Source: an uncultured Clostridia bacterium (lineage in GTDB: Bacteria > Bacillota > Clostridia > Christensenellales > Borkfalkiaceae). From it: a DNA stretch of 64,000 nt. Under the pieces are notes generated by a model that saw only the letters and a program-made list of their open reading frames with translations, ran no database searches and had not been told where the DNA came from. Location: assembly GCA_947627015.1 (NCBI GenBank), contig CANQUL010000001.1:1-64000 (forward strand), given 5' to 3'. Position 1 is the stretch's first letter. The number at the start of each line of letters is the position of its first letter. Of the stretch, positions 8,032 through 17,244 are shown one piece after another. The translations under genes and the position numbers were made by a program.

Positions 8032-9294
8032 TTACCGGAAGACGTGCTGCAAGAAATTGTAGAGGGCGAGATGCCACGACGGAGCCTCGTGATAGACCAT
8101 GGGATAGAGGTCGAAGAAGGTGTTTTCGCCCCATGTGAGACGGTCCTCGCGCGCCGTGAGCGCACGCACCGCGGTGAGGTGTTCGGCAAGCAGGAAATCG
8201 AACGATCCGCTCGTGTTGTAGAAGAGATCGATGGGATATGAGGCGAATTTTTCCGACCCCATCTCCGCAAATTCCTCCTCCGTCGTCTTACAGCCGCTGA
8301 ATGCGCCGAAGCTCGCAAAGAAGTCGAGACAGCCCGTCATGACCGAATGGAACATGGTAATGGAGCCGCGGGAAAGGCCCGCAAACGCCCGATGGGAACG
8401 GGAGGCGCGGAACTCCTCTTCGGTCGGGCTCGCCGCATAGGTGGAATATGCGCCCTCCACTGCCGGCATCAGGTCGTTTCGGATCTCTTGGCGGAAGGAA
8501 TATGTCAGACGGTCGGGGTCGTCCGCGCAGTCGTTCCCGACGTACCAGGTGGGCATGACGATGAGGAGCGGACGGATGTCCCCGCGCGCGATAAGATTGT
8601 CGACAATTCGCTTGTTCTCGGGATGCCGCCCCATCCAATAGTCGGCGCCGTCCCCAGTTCCGTGGAGAAGGTACAGGATGTCGTACTCCCGCTCTTTTGT
8701 ATAACCGTACGGCAAATAGAGATAGGCTTCCTTGGACACGGTACGCCCGTCCGTTGCGTAGGCCTTCGTTTGATAGGAAAATTTCCGCACCGTGCCCTCC
8801 TGCGCGCAGACAGCTTCATAGCAGCGGGGAACGGCGAGGATCTCGTGCTCCGCGGGGCCCGATTTCAGGGCGGAATGTCCAACGCCGGCGCCCCAGACGA
8901 GGCCGAACAGCGCCCCGACGAGCAAAAAGGACGTGAGCGGAACGATCGGGAGGCGGGGCTTTATGCGCTTTACGATTTGAACAGCAGTCCCCGCAATCCC
9001 CGCGGCAAGCGCGACGCAGGCGGCGATGAGCGCGTAAAAGTTTCCGCCCCAGCCCGAAAGATAAGAGCACGAATGGAAGATATATTCCCCTACCGCGGCG
9101 ATCAGCCAGAGCGCCGGCAGACGGCTTCTCCAAACGACGAGCGAAAAGCATACAAAGATCAGCCAGACCGCGCCCATCGCAAGAATGGCGAGCGGCAGGG
9201 CGAGAAGAGCGGTTTGGATAAGGTGCGCAAGCGCAATAAGTAGCGTAAAAACGCACCCCATTCCCGAAATTCCATCTGAAAACGTGTGTTTCAT
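8032..9294 (-). CDS. Membrane-anchored esterase, CE1/esterase D type
   Basis: 420 residues. Four or five membrane segments (about 10-145) precede an extracellular alpha/beta hydrolase. Visible hydrolase parts are ILYLLHGTGDG (about 206-216), the nucleophile elbow GLSRGS (Ser308) and a probable His in MVYHEAPSWH near the end. The family contains feruloyl and acetyl-xylan esterases and mycolyl-transferase-like enzymes, so deacylation of an extracellular glycan is likely but unproven. I use the Met at 9294: GGGGAG precedes it by four to five bases, while the Met at 9312 has no site. It is the second esterase in 4 kb. No promoter is obvious in the short gap after the M60 gene, so expression may come by readthrough. 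Confidence 0.82.
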   Translation of the reverse strand: MKHTFSDGISGMGCVFTLLIALAHLIQTALLALPLAILAMGAVWLIFVCFSLVVWRSRLPALWLIAAVGEYIFHSCSYLSGWGGNFYALIAACVALAAGIAGTAVQIVKRIKPRLPIVPLTSFLLVGALFGLVWGAGVGHSALKSGPAEHEILAVPRCYEAVCAQEGTVRKFSYQTKAYATDGRTVSKEAYLYLPYGYTKEREYDILYLLHGTGDGADYWMGRHPENKRIVDNLIARGDIRPLLIVMPTWYVGNDCADDPDRLTYSFRQEIRNDLMPAVEGAYSTYAASPTEEEFRASRSHRAFAGLSRGSITMFHSVMTGCLDFFASFGAFSGCKTTEEEFAEMGSEKFASYPIDLFYNTSGSFDFLLAEHLTAVRALTAREDRLTWGENTFFDLYPMVYHEAPSWHLALYNFLQHVFR

Positions 9295-9326
9295 GGTTCT
9301 CCCCGACGGCATTTTTCATCAAAGAA

Positions 9327-9350
9327 GGGGAGCAGAATGATCTGCTCCCC
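9327..9350 (-). terminator. Hairpin downstream of the M60 protease gene
   Basis: Nine-base perfect arms (9327-9335 and 9342-9350) are followed on the minus strand by TTCTTTG, a weak T-tract. It is probably a leaky terminator, because the next gene begins 33 bases further on without its own clear promoter. Confidence 0.7.
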
Positions 9351-9359
9351 TCTGTCTGT

Positions 9360-12300
9360 TTAACGACGTTTTTTGCGAAGGACGACGAACGCAACGGCGG
9401 CGATCGCCGCAAGGGCGGCAGCTCCGCCCGCGACCCCGAGAACGATCGGGAGAACGGGCGCTCCGCCGTCGGAAGTTCCGTCCGGCCCGCCGTGGGCATT
9501 GCGTATGCGGCCGTTTCCGCCTGCCGGGATCTCCTCCGTCTCGACGTGGGAGACATCCCGCGAGCAGTGACGCTCTTCTTCCCCGGGAACCGAGGCGGTC
9601 GCCTTCTTTGTGACCGTCCAGTCGCTCCATTCGTGGCCGAGGGGCTCGACGGTGAGAGAGGCCTCGGTGATCTCATGGCCTTCAAGATCGGTAATGTGCC
9701 CGCATGCGCAGCGCATGTGCTCCTTGGTCCCCGCATCCGTGCACGTCGCTTTGACAGCCTCAACGCGGACATGGGTATGCTCTGCGTGCTTTGTAAGGGT
9801 GTGACCCGCGTTTGCGGAAGCCATCTCTTCGGAGAAGGTCTTGCCCGTCGTGTCCTCAAAGAGGCCGGGGAGCGAAGCGCTTCCCGAAAAGCTCTCGGGC
9901 GCCGTGACGGAGGTGAGCGCATCGCAGTCCGCAAAGAGCCCTTCGAGGTCGACCTTTTCCCCCAACGAGGAGCCGCCGAAATCGGCCGTCTCAAGCGCGG
10001 TGCAGCCGCGGAAGAGCGCGCTCATGTCCCGAACGGTCGCGCCTTGAGGAAGGCTCACGGAGGTCAGCGAGGTGCAGCCCTCGAACATGGAGTTCAGAAG
10101 TTCGGCACTTTCGGCACGGACGGTCTTCATCTCGACGGACGAGAGGGACGTGCAGTCGCGGAACATGTAGCTGAGCGTGACGGCGTTCTCGAAGGAGAGG
10201 CCCGTAAGGTCCACGGTTTCGAGCGAGGCGCAGCCGCGGAACATGCCGTTTGCCGACGCAACAGACTGCGCGGAGAAGTTCGTAAATCCGATATGGGTCA
10301 GCTTTGCGCAGCCCGCAAAGAGGTTGGAGGAATCGGCGGGAGCGAGGATGTCGCCCGGGTAGACAAAGGCGATGCGGCCGGTTCCCCCGCGGTACAGACG
10401 GATGTATGTTGCAAAGCGGACGTACGTGTCGGTGTAGCCCTCGGGTGCCGTGCGGACATAGTCGATGGACGTGAGCTCCCGGTAGTCGGGGACGTAAGTC
10501 TTCCAGCCGGCGGAGAATTCGAGCGGCGTCTCGTCGCCGTAATTCTCATCCACGGCGGGATAGTCCCCTTCCTCGACGGGTACGCCGTAGTCGACGTTGA
10601 TGAATCCCACGTTGAAGGGCTTCTCATCGACGGTCTCGATGCGGACAGTGTGCTGTCTGAGGTCCAGATCCTTTACGGCATAGACGAGCGTGTTGAGGCG
10701 CGTGGGGCCGTTGAGATCGATGATGCCGTGCGGTTCGCCGTCGACGGTGACACGCGCGGATCCGAAATCGGGAGCCATATCCGAAAAGACCGCAAAGCCC
10801 GTGCCGAGGAACTCGAACTCGAAGGAGCTCGACGCCTTCTTCGCGGACAGCTTTCCGTTCGCGGCGCTCTCTTCGAACCCGTCGTTTGCGGAGAGGAAAC
10901 GATCGGGTTTGACGGGTTGGGCGAGCTGCTCGTTGACGCCGGCATAGATCTCGTTGATGACGGTGAAATGACCGCCCGCGGCACTCCGGATGACGATCTT
11001 GATGAAACGGCCCTCGGTGTTTTCGAACCGGGTCATGGCATGCAGACCGTTGTAGGTCGCGGTTCCGTCAAAGACCTTGGTGTACTCCCCTACCGCGTTT
11101 TCCTTGGTAAGGTCCTCCTTGCCGATCCAGATCTCCATCTCATAGATGACGCTGTTCCCGTTGGGACGGCGCACGATGTCGACATAGTTGAAGGCCTGCG
11201 TCTTTAAGGTATCGATCACATAGGTGTGGGGCATGGGAGTGTATCCCCCTCCGCTCCACTTGGAATGGAAGAGGCTGGTGTTGTTGTCGCCGTCGATGCC
11301 GTCGACCATCAGCTGAGGATCGCTGGGACCGTCGTCATAGATCTGGCCTTTGGGTGCCTCGATGACCTTCCAGCCTTCCTTTTCCGCGGGACGGTCGATG
11401 GTCGCGTTCTTGATACTGACGAGGAATTCGGGCTGCCAACCGGGGAAGTCCTCCACGACTTTGAGCTCCTCCTCCGTCACATCGGGGCTGACGAGGTACT
11501 CCTTGGGGATAGGCACGAACGCGGTCTCACCGGGCAGAATGACACCCACATAGAGGAATCCCTGTCCGCCGAAGTTGACGACGTATGCATCGACATCGAG
11601 CAGCTCTCCCTCGGACATGGTATAGGTGTGTTGCGGGTTATTGTTATAATTGTTGGCATAATCGGTCGTGGCGATCGTGGCGTTCTCCGTGCCGTCTGCC
11701 TTTTTGAGATGGACGGTCGCGCAGTCGTCCGAACGGAGACCAAAGGTGTAACTTCCCGCCTCGGGTGCACGGAAGCGGAACTGCACATGGTAGAGCTCGA
11801 ATACGCCTTGCTTGTTGAATTGCGGGACGCCCGCCGTGGTACTCGCCATGGTGGCGTCGGGTTCACGGCCGTTCACATAGCCGAGGGCTTCCTGCACGGA
11901 GGGCTTTGCCTTATGGGCCGCATTCGCTTCCTCGGTGATGTTCCACACCTCGGTGTAGGCGCCCTTGTAGGTCAAATTGAAGCGCACGTTGAGCGTGACG
12001 ACGCGGCTCTTGACGCGCACCTTCACGGCAAATTCGTCGCTCTCGGTGACATCTTCGGGCGGGATGTATTCTGCCTTCGTCTTGTCGTCCGAAACCGTGA
12101 TTTTTCCGTACACAGGTTGCGAAATCGAGAGAATTTCGTGCTCGACGGGACAGAGGATGTGACTTCCCGAGAAGTCGAATTCGGTGGGATGGGTGCCGTC
12201 GACTTCGTACTTTCTCGCCGTCTCGTTTCCGTCGATGCCGTTGCCCCATTCGTAGGCGACGGGATAGAAATCGGGAAGGCTGCGCAGGTACTCCCACTGC

Positions 12301-14231
12301 TCTGTTGTGAACTGGTCCTTGGTGACGTTTGCAAAGTAGCAACTGTTGAGCCAGTCGAAGATGTTGACGTGGTCGACGAGAGCGATGCGGTAGATGAAGT
12401 CGGCACGGGGCAGAACTTCCTCCAACTGCTTCCCGTTCTTTTCCACCATATGGGTGCAATAGGCGCTCTTTTCGTGATAGGTGTAGAAGAAATCAACAAA
12501 CTTATCGCCGCCGAAGGCGTGGATGAGGTTGGCGTACAGGGAGATCATCTCGAAGTAGTCGAGGTCGGAATAGTCGTCGTATGTCGTCTTATCCCGGACG
12601 GTCAGGCTCTTTTGCAGCGTGGTGTAGGCATGGGTGAACTCGCCGTGGTCGTCGAGCCGCTCGAGGCGGTTATCCATGTTGCAGAGCATGGTGTAGATGA
12701 GCACGATGAGCATGTTGTTGCGCACCTCGCCTTCCTTGTCCTCGCGCATGCCCCAAATGGTGCCGTACGCGTTGGCGTGGATGTGGCCGAGCTCGTGGAG
12801 CGTTCCCCAGTTGCCGCCGTGCGTCATGGTGTAGTAATTCATGCAGCGCGGGAACCAATAGGTGGGTTGGGCGCAGAAGCCCGAGTTGAGCGCAACGGCC
12901 TCGCCTGCGGGAACATGCAAGTCGTAGGCCATCGTGATGTTGTAGTTATACGCTCTTCCGTTAAAGGAAGCGTTTACGGTAAAGACCGAATGCCAGAAGT
13001 AGGCGAGCTTTAAGATGTCGTCCGTGACAGCCATGTCCTTGGCGGGACCGATGAGCTGACCGTTTTCGACGTCGAGCGTCGCAATGAGCCCAGGGGCCTT
13101 TCTCAAATGATTTTCGAACTCATCGACCGTGGTCACGCCGAGGATGAAGTGCGGCGTTTCGACCGCGCCCTCGATGACGAGGTCGACGCACGAGTCGGTG
13201 GGCTTGAGGTAGAGCGGGCCGCCGTAGATGCTGCCGATGGAGTAATCGCCGTCCTCGGTGATGACGAACTCCGCTCCCATGCGGGGCACCTTCTGGTTCT
13301 GCCGCTCCCACTGGCCCTGCAGACGGATGCCGACCGATTCGAAATTCGGATCGTCCTTCTCCGCCTCTTGGATAAGGCGCGTATCCCAATAGTTGTAATA
13401 CTCCTGCACGGTCGAAAATCCCGACCCGTTTTCATCGTACCCGCTGTATGCAAGGCTGTCCTGCTGATGGGTGTAGAGGGTAAGTTTTTCGTTCTTGCCG
13501 AGGCCCTTCACCTTGACGGTCGCGACCTCTCCGGCCGGGAGATAGAGCCCCGTCGTGAGCGGCGAACGGTAGGTGGGGTCGGTGACGATGTGCTTGCGGA
13601 CGGCGTTGTCCTCGACGGGGATGGCCCCGTAGATGCCGTCTGCCGCGGGGTGCTTTTTGAGCTTGCCCTCCGCAGCGTCCTTCATCGCCCATTTGTTGTA
13701 ATATTCCGCCTGACGGAGCAGCATGTACTTCTCGAAATTCGTGAAGTAGCGATTCTTTCCGTTGGAGGAATTGTAGCCGTCGAGACCCGCACGGGGGTAC
13801 TTGGGGTCGGGCGTTGTGTTGGGGACCGTCTCCGTGTCGCCGTCGAACGTCACCTTCACCTTTTCGTACTCGGTGCGGGCTTCGTCGAGGCTCATGAGCG
13901 TGACGGTATCGTCGAGAACTTCGGGCTCCTTGCGTTTAAGTCCGCGCGCCTCGACTTCCATGATGGGCTGGCGGATGGTGACGCGCCGCTCGTTCACATC
14001 GTCGAACGATTTCCGCGAAAGTCCTTCCATGAGTTCATCGGGACGGGTGATGCCTTCCTGCTCGGGATTCTTGGGCATGGTGCCCTCTTCCGCGGTCTCA
14101 CCCGCCGCAAATGCGGTCTTGGGCACCGAGACGCGAAGGAGACCTTCCGCACACGAAAAGAGGATCGTGAAGGACAGAAGGCAGCCGATGAAGGATTTGA
14201 AAACAGACTTGAAAGCGGTGATTTTTTTCAT
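9360..14231 (-). CDS. Secreted, membrane-anchored M60-family (enhancin/mucinase-like) metalloprotease
   Basis: A 1623-residue surface protein. A signal peptide (about 1-45) is followed by a large N-terminal beta-rich region and an M60-like peptidase domain. The zinc motif HELGH (His479, Glu480, His483) is followed by GEVRNN (Glu502), the spacing and GEV-NN context typical of M60. Next come a PA14-like segment (about 770-900), an F5/8 C (CBM32)-like galactose-binding segment (about 980-1130), BspA-type surface repeats (about 1270-1440, MFRGC/MFEGC/LFRGC units), a Cys/His-containing beta module and a C-terminal membrane anchor with KKRR. M60 enzymes of gut bacteria cut O-glycosylated mucins. 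A promoter lies upstream (TTGACA-N17-TAGGAT), preceded by phased A-tracts. The start at 14231 is placed at the signal peptide Met with AAAGGGA upstream. Confidence 0.9.
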   Translation of the reverse strand: MKKITAFKSVFKSFIGCLLSFTILFSCAEGLLRVSVPKTAFAAGETAEEGTMPKNPEQEGITRPDELMEGLSRKSFDDVNERRVTIRQPIMEVEARGLKRKEPEVLDDTVTLMSLDEARTEYEKVKVTFDGDTETVPNTTPDPKYPRAGLDGYNSSNGKNRYFTNFEKYMLLRQAEYYNKWAMKDAAEGKLKKHPAADGIYGAIPVEDNAVRKHIVTDPTYRSPLTTGLYLPAGEVATVKVKGLGKNEKLTLYTHQQDSLAYSGYDENGSGFSTVQEYYNYWDTRLIQEAEKDDPNFESVGIRLQGQWERQNQKVPRMGAEFVITEDGDYSIGSIYGGPLYLKPTDSCVDLVIEGAVETPHFILGVTTVDEFENHLRKAPGLIATLDVENGQLIGPAKDMAVTDDILKLAYFWHSVFTVNASFNGRAYNYNITMAYDLHVPAGEAVALNSGFCAQPTYWFPRCMNYYTMTHGGNWGTLHELGHIHANAYGTIWGMREDKEGEVRNNMLIVLIYTMLCNMDNRLERLDDHGEFTHAYTTLQKSLTVRDKTTYDDYSDLDYFEMISLYANLIHAFGGDKFVDFFYTYHEKSAYCTHMVEKNGKQLEEVLPRADFIYRIALVDHVNIFDWLNSCYFANVTKDQFTTEQWEYLRSLPDFYPVAYEWGNGIDGNETARKYEVDGTHPTEFDFSGSHILCPVEHEILSISQPVYGKITVSDDKTKAEYIPPEDVTESDEFAVKVRVKSRVVTLNVRFNLTYKGAYTEVWNITEEANAAHKAKPSVQEALGYVNGREPDATMASTTAGVPQFNKQGVFELYHVQFRFRAPEAGSYTFGLRSDDCATVHLKKADGTENATIATTDYANNYNNNPQHTYTMSEGELLDVDAYVVNFGGQGFLYVGVILPGETAFVPIPKEYLVSPDVTEEELKVVEDFPGWQPEFLVSIKNATIDRPAEKEGWKVIEAPKGQIYDDGPSDPQLMVDGIDGDNNTSLFHSKWSGGGYTPMPHTYVIDTLKTQAFNYVDIVRRPNGNSVIYEMEIWIGKEDLTKENAVGEYTKVFDGTATYNGLHAMTRFENTEGRFIKIVIRSAAGGHFTVINEIYAGVNEQLAQPVKPDRFLSANDGFEESAANGKLSAKKASSSFEFEFLGTGFAVFSDMAPDFGSARVTVDGEPHGIIDLNGPTRLNTLVYAVKDLDLRQHTVRIETVDEKPFNVGFINVDYGVPVEEGDYPAVDENYGDETPLEFSAGWKTYVPDYRELTSIDYVRTAPEGYTDTYVRFATYIRLYRGGTGRIAFVYPGDILAPADSSNLFAGCAKLTHIGFTNFSAQSVASANGMFRGCASLETVDLTGLSFENAVTLSYMFRDCTSLSSVEMKTVRAESAELLNSMFEGCTSLTSVSLPQGATVRDMSALFRGCTALETADFGGSSLGEKVDLEGLFADCDALTSVTAPESFSGSASLPGLFEDTTGKTFSEEMASANAGHTLTKHAEHTHVRVEAVKATCTDAGTKEHMRCACGHITDLEGHEITEASLTVEPLGHEWSDWTVTKKATASVPGEEERHCSRDVSHVETEEIPAGGNGRIRNAHGGPDGTSDGGAPVLPIVLGVAGGAAALAAIAAVAFVVLRKKRR

Positions 14232-14260
14232 AGCAGAAAATCCCTTTGTTTTGTACGCAT

Positions 14261-14289
14261 ATCCTATCATATTCTTACCCGTTTGTCAA
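14261..14289 (-). promoter_or_regulatory. Promoter of the M60 protease gene
   Basis: -35 TTGACA (14284-14289), 17-base spacer, -10 TAGGAT (14261-14266), about 30 bases before the start codon. Confidence 0.75.
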
Positions 14290-14300
14290 GGGGTGTAATC

Positions 14301-14341
14301 AAAATTTTTTCAAAAATTTTTTATAAATTTTTTATAAAAAA
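14301..14341. promoter_or_regulatory. Phased A/T tracts (curved DNA) upstream of the M60 promoter
   Basis: Three runs of A3-5T6 centred near 14305, 14317 and 14329, then an A6 run near 14338, are spaced about 10-12 bases apart. Such helical phasing bends DNA and can act as an UP element. Part of the last run is also the T-tract of the yfcE terminator. Confidence 0.55.
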
Positions 14342-14363
14342 GGCGCACGTTTTTGCGTGCGCC
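14336..14363 (-). terminator. Intrinsic terminator of the ade-rdgB-yfcE operon
   Basis: Eight-base arms (14342-14349 and 14356-14363) are followed on the minus strand by TTTTTT. It lies 55 bases after the yfcE-like stop codon. Confidence 0.9.
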
Positions 14364-14418
14364 GAAGGGACGATTTGAGGATAATCTTTCGGGTGTTTTC
14401 GGGGGCGGAAAAAGGCCT

Positions 14419-14895
14419 TTACGGCCGCTCGTTGAGACGGACATGCGTAGGCGTAAGGACGCCGCCGTGGGCCACGACATAGCAGTACGTCGGATCGGCA
14501 TAGTCGCCCGCGCTGCCCGGATTGATGAGCGTGACGCCGTTTACGACGTCGACGGACGGTGTGTGCGTATGGCCGTAAAAAGCGGCGGAGCAGCCCAATT
14601 CACGGGCTCGCGCCGCAAGTTTTTCAAGGCCGTATTTGACGCCGTAGCGATGTCCGTGACAGCAGAACACGGACATGCCATCCACTTCGAGGGTGAGTTC
14701 CTCTTCTCCGCCCGAGAAGTCGCAGTTGCCGCGGATCAGCTTTATCTTGTCGCCGAAGCGATTCCGTGCCTCCTGCAGATCGCCGATGCCGTCGCCGAGA
14801 AAGACGGTGTAGTCGTTCTCCGCAAAGAGCGGCATGAGTTTTTCGATGTTGCGGCGCCGTCCGTGGGAATCGGACACAAGGACAAGAGTCGTCAT
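14419..14895 (-). CDS. YfcE/MJ0936-family metallophosphoesterase
   Basis: 158 residues, full length for this small family of metal-dependent phosphodiesterases. Visible metal-site motifs are SDSHG (8-12), LGDG, GNCD, CCHGH and YGHTHTP. The family hydrolyses artificial phosphodiesters; the physiological substrate is unknown. The start overlaps the rdgB stop by four bases (ATGA), and rdgB followed by this gene is a common order in Bacillota, so it is translationally coupled and cotranscribed with ade and rdgB. Confidence 0.9.
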   Translation of the reverse strand: MTTLVLVSDSHGRRRNIEKLMPLFAENDYTVFLGDGIGDLQEARNRFGDKIKLIRGNCDFSGGEEELTLEVDGMSVFCCHGHRYGVKYGLEKLAARARELGCSAAFYGHTHTPSVDVVNGVTLINPGSAGDYADPTYCYVVAHGGVLTPTHVRLNERP

Positions 14896-15452
14896 AAGAG
14901 GGCCTCCAACTTCCGGAGCGCGCGGCCGCGGTGTGAGACGCGGTTCTTCTCCGCGTCGGTCGCCTCCGCAAAGCTCTTTTTCAGGTCGAGGGAATAGAAG
15001 AGCGGGTCGTAGCCGAATCCGTTCTCGCCGCGCTCCTCCCCGAGAATCACGCCGTGGGATTCCCCCTCCGCGGTCAGCTCTCGTCCGTCCGGAAAGACGA
15101 GTGCGATGGCACAGGCAAAGTGAGCGCTCCGGTCGGCAGCTCCCTCGAGATTTTTGAGAAGCAGGGCTCGGTTCTCCCTGTCCCCGCCGCCCGAATAGCG
15201 CGCGCTGAACACGCCCGGTGCGCCGCCGAGCGCGTGGACGCAGAGGCCGCTGTCATCGGCGATCGCGGGCATGCCCGTGGCCTTTGCGACGGCCTGCGCC
15301 TTGATGCGTGCGTTTTCGAGAAAGGTCGTCCCCGTCTCCTCGACGTCGTCCGTGAATCCCGCATCGCGGGCGGACACGATCTCATGCCCGCTCAGGATCT
15401 CCCGGATCTCAACGAGTTTGTGGGGATTGGAAGTCGCGGCGACCAGCTTCAT
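14892..15452 (-). CDS. rdgB: XTP/dITP diphosphatase (RdgB/HAM1)
   Basis: 186 residues. It hydrolyses dITP, XTP and related non-canonical purine nucleotides to monophosphates, keeping them out of DNA and RNA. The substrate-loop motif TSNPHK (7-12), TGTTFLENARIKA and the catalytic ADDSGL segment are present, as are FGYDPLF and the C-terminal SHRGRAL. It sits between adenine deaminase and the phosphoesterase with four-base overlaps on both sides. Because adenine deaminase generates hypoxanthine, co-expression with a house-cleaning enzyme for deaminated purines makes sense. Confidence 0.96.
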   Translation of the reverse strand: MKLVAATSNPHKLVEIREILSGHEIVSARDAGFTDDVEETGTTFLENARIKAQAVAKATGMPAIADDSGLCVHALGGAPGVFSARYSGGGDRENRALLLKNLEGAADRSAHFACAIALVFPDGRELTAEGESHGVILGEERGENGFGYDPLFYSLDLKKSFAEATDAEKNRVSHRGRALRKLEALL

Positions 15453-17182
15453 ACTTCCTCCAAGGGGACGAAGGAATACTTTTCGAGGTCAAAGAGCCCC
15501 CTGTCGAGCAGTTTGATCTTGGGGATGACGGCGAGCGAAAGGAACACGAGGGTCATGAAGGGCTCATAGCATTCTTTGACGCCCATTGCGCGAGCCTTTT
15601 CCTGAATGGCACCCGTGCGCGCGATGACTTCCCCGACGGGGGCGGAGCTCATGAGGCCTGCGATATCGAGGGGGAACACTTCCTCCGTTTCGCCGACGAG
15701 CGCCATGCCGCCGCCCGCCTCTTCGAGCAATCCGACGACGCGCGCCATGGCCTTGTCATCGTCGCCGAGGACGACGAGATTGTGGCTGTCATGTGCGACG
15801 GAGATGCCGATCGCACCGCCGCGGAAGCCGTATCCCTTGACGAGACCGAGACCGATGTTCCCCGTTGCAAAGTGGCGTTCCACCACGGCAAGTTTGCAGA
15901 AATCCGTACCCCGTGTCACAAATTCGCCTGCCTTTGCCTCGACAAAAGTCTCTCCCGTGTAGAGGCCGTAGGGCTGGATCTCCATGGCGCGGAGCTTTCC
16001 TCCCTTGCACATGATCCGGAAGTCCTCGGGCGATACGGGCTTCACCTTTACGGTGCTCTTTACGGCGTCGGGAAGGTACCGCTTCTGCGTATCGAAGAGC
16101 GCCTTGCCGTCCTCTGCAACGAGCACGCCCCGTTTGAATACGGCCGAGACGCGGAAGGACGTAAGATCGTCGACGAGCACGATATCCGCAAAGTAGCGGG
16201 GAGCGAGCGCGCCCGTGTCGCGCAGACGATAGCAATCGGCGACGTTGACGGTCGCCATGGCAACGGCATACTCCGCGGGCAGACCGCTTGCGACCAGACG
16301 GCGGAGCGCATCGTCGAGGTGCCCTCTCGTCGCAAGATCCTTGGCATTTTTGTCGTCCGAGCAGAGGATGTAGCGGCGGAAGTTGTAGCCGTCCACGGCA
16401 TCCTTCGCATCCTTGATGTTATTGACCGAAGAACCGCAGCGGATCTGGACATACATGCCGCGCGCGACCTTCTCGCGGCACTCCGCCGCGGTGAGCGATT
16501 CATGGTCCGTAAGGACGCCCGCACAGCGATACGCATTGAAGGCATCACCGCCGACGCCGGGGGCATGTCCGTCAACGGGCTTTCCGAAACGGTGTGCCGC
16601 CTCGATTTTTTTGAGAACGTCCTCTTCGCCCGCGAGCACGGCGGGGAAGTTCATCATCTCCCCCAAGCCGAAGAAGAGATCGCGGCCGAGCTCGGCCTCC
16701 GTCTCCGTTCCGTCGAGGACTGCGCCGCTCGTTTCGAAGGGCGTTGCGGGCACGCAGGAGGGAAGCTGCAGATAGACGTCGAGCGGGTTGACCGATCCGT
16801 CCGGACCCTCCGCACGGATGCGCGAGAAGGCCTCTTTCATGTACTCCGCACCCTGCACGCCGCAGACGTTGACGATCTCATGCGGGTCGGCGACGATCCC
16901 CGACGTTCCGCGCGGGACCGAGAGCGAAGCAAAGGCCTCGGGCGAGAGCATGGAGCTCTCCACATGGATGTGCGCATCGATGAACCCGGGAAGTGCGATC
17001 CTCCCCGCGGCATCATAGACGCGCTTTGCCGCATACCCTTTGCCGATGCCGACAATGCGGCCCGACGCCACGGCGAGTTCGCCCTCTTCCGTCTTTCCCG
17101 TGAACACGTTGAAGATGCGGGCGTTTTTGATGACAAGATCACACATTTCGCGCTTCATGGCGCAATCGATTAAATGTTTCAT
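15449..17182 (-). CDS. ade: Adenine deaminase
   Basis: 577 residues. It converts adenine to hypoxanthine and ammonia in purine salvage. It belongs to the amidohydrolase superfamily: DLVIKNARIFNVFTG opens the small beta-domain, GFIDAHIHVESSM gives the metal-binding HxH, and VADPHEIVNVCG, GHAPGV and SDDKNAKDL follow. The C-terminal part has the family's GGAIGISVAHDSHN segment. The length matches Bacillus-type enzymes. Start choice: a perfect promoter (TTGCAA-N17-TATAAT) ends only six bases before the ATG at 17182, so the mRNA would be nearly leaderless; the Met at 17158 is the alternative but has no ribosome-binding site. The stop overlaps the rdgB start by four bases. Confidence 0.95.
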   Translation of the reverse strand: MKHLIDCAMKREMCDLVIKNARIFNVFTGKTEEGELAVASGRIVGIGKGYAAKRVYDAAGRIALPGFIDAHIHVESSMLSPEAFASLSVPRGTSGIVADPHEIVNVCGVQGAEYMKEAFSRIRAEGPDGSVNPLDVYLQLPSCVPATPFETSGAVLDGTETEAELGRDLFFGLGEMMNFPAVLAGEEDVLKKIEAAHRFGKPVDGHAPGVGGDAFNAYRCAGVLTDHESLTAAECREKVARGMYVQIRCGSSVNNIKDAKDAVDGYNFRRYILCSDDKNAKDLATRGHLDDALRRLVASGLPAEYAVAMATVNVADCYRLRDTGALAPRYFADIVLVDDLTSFRVSAVFKRGVLVAEDGKALFDTQKRYLPDAVKSTVKVKPVSPEDFRIMCKGGKLRAMEIQPYGLYTGETFVEAKAGEFVTRGTDFCKLAVVERHFATGNIGLGLVKGYGFRGGAIGISVAHDSHNLVVLGDDDKAMARVVGLLEEAGGGMALVGETEEVFPLDIAGLMSSAPVGEVIARTGAIQEKARAMGVKECYEPFMTLVFLSLAVIPKIKLLDRGLFDLEKYSFVPLEEV

Positions 17183-17188
17183 GCTCCT

Positions 17189-17217
17189 ATTATAACACAA
17201 ACGCCGCCCGATTGCAA
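17189..17217 (-). promoter_or_regulatory. Promoter of ade, immediately before the start codon
   Basis: -35 TTGCAA (17212-17217), 17-base spacer, -10 TATAAT (17189-17194). Only AGGAGC separates the -10 from ATG, so transcription should begin at or within a few bases of the start codon. The -35 lies in the loop of the hairpin at 17202-17225. Confidence 0.8.
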
Positions 17218-17225
17218 GGGCGGCG
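17202..17225 (-). terminator. Terminator-like hairpin of the ABC exporter operon, containing the ade -35
   Basis: Eight-base perfect arms (17202-17209 and 17218-17225) have an 8-base loop containing TTGCAA, followed on the minus strand by GTTTGTGTT. It lies 20 bases after the permease stop codon. Confidence 0.72.
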
Positions 17226-17244
17226 CGGGAATTTTTCCCTCTTT

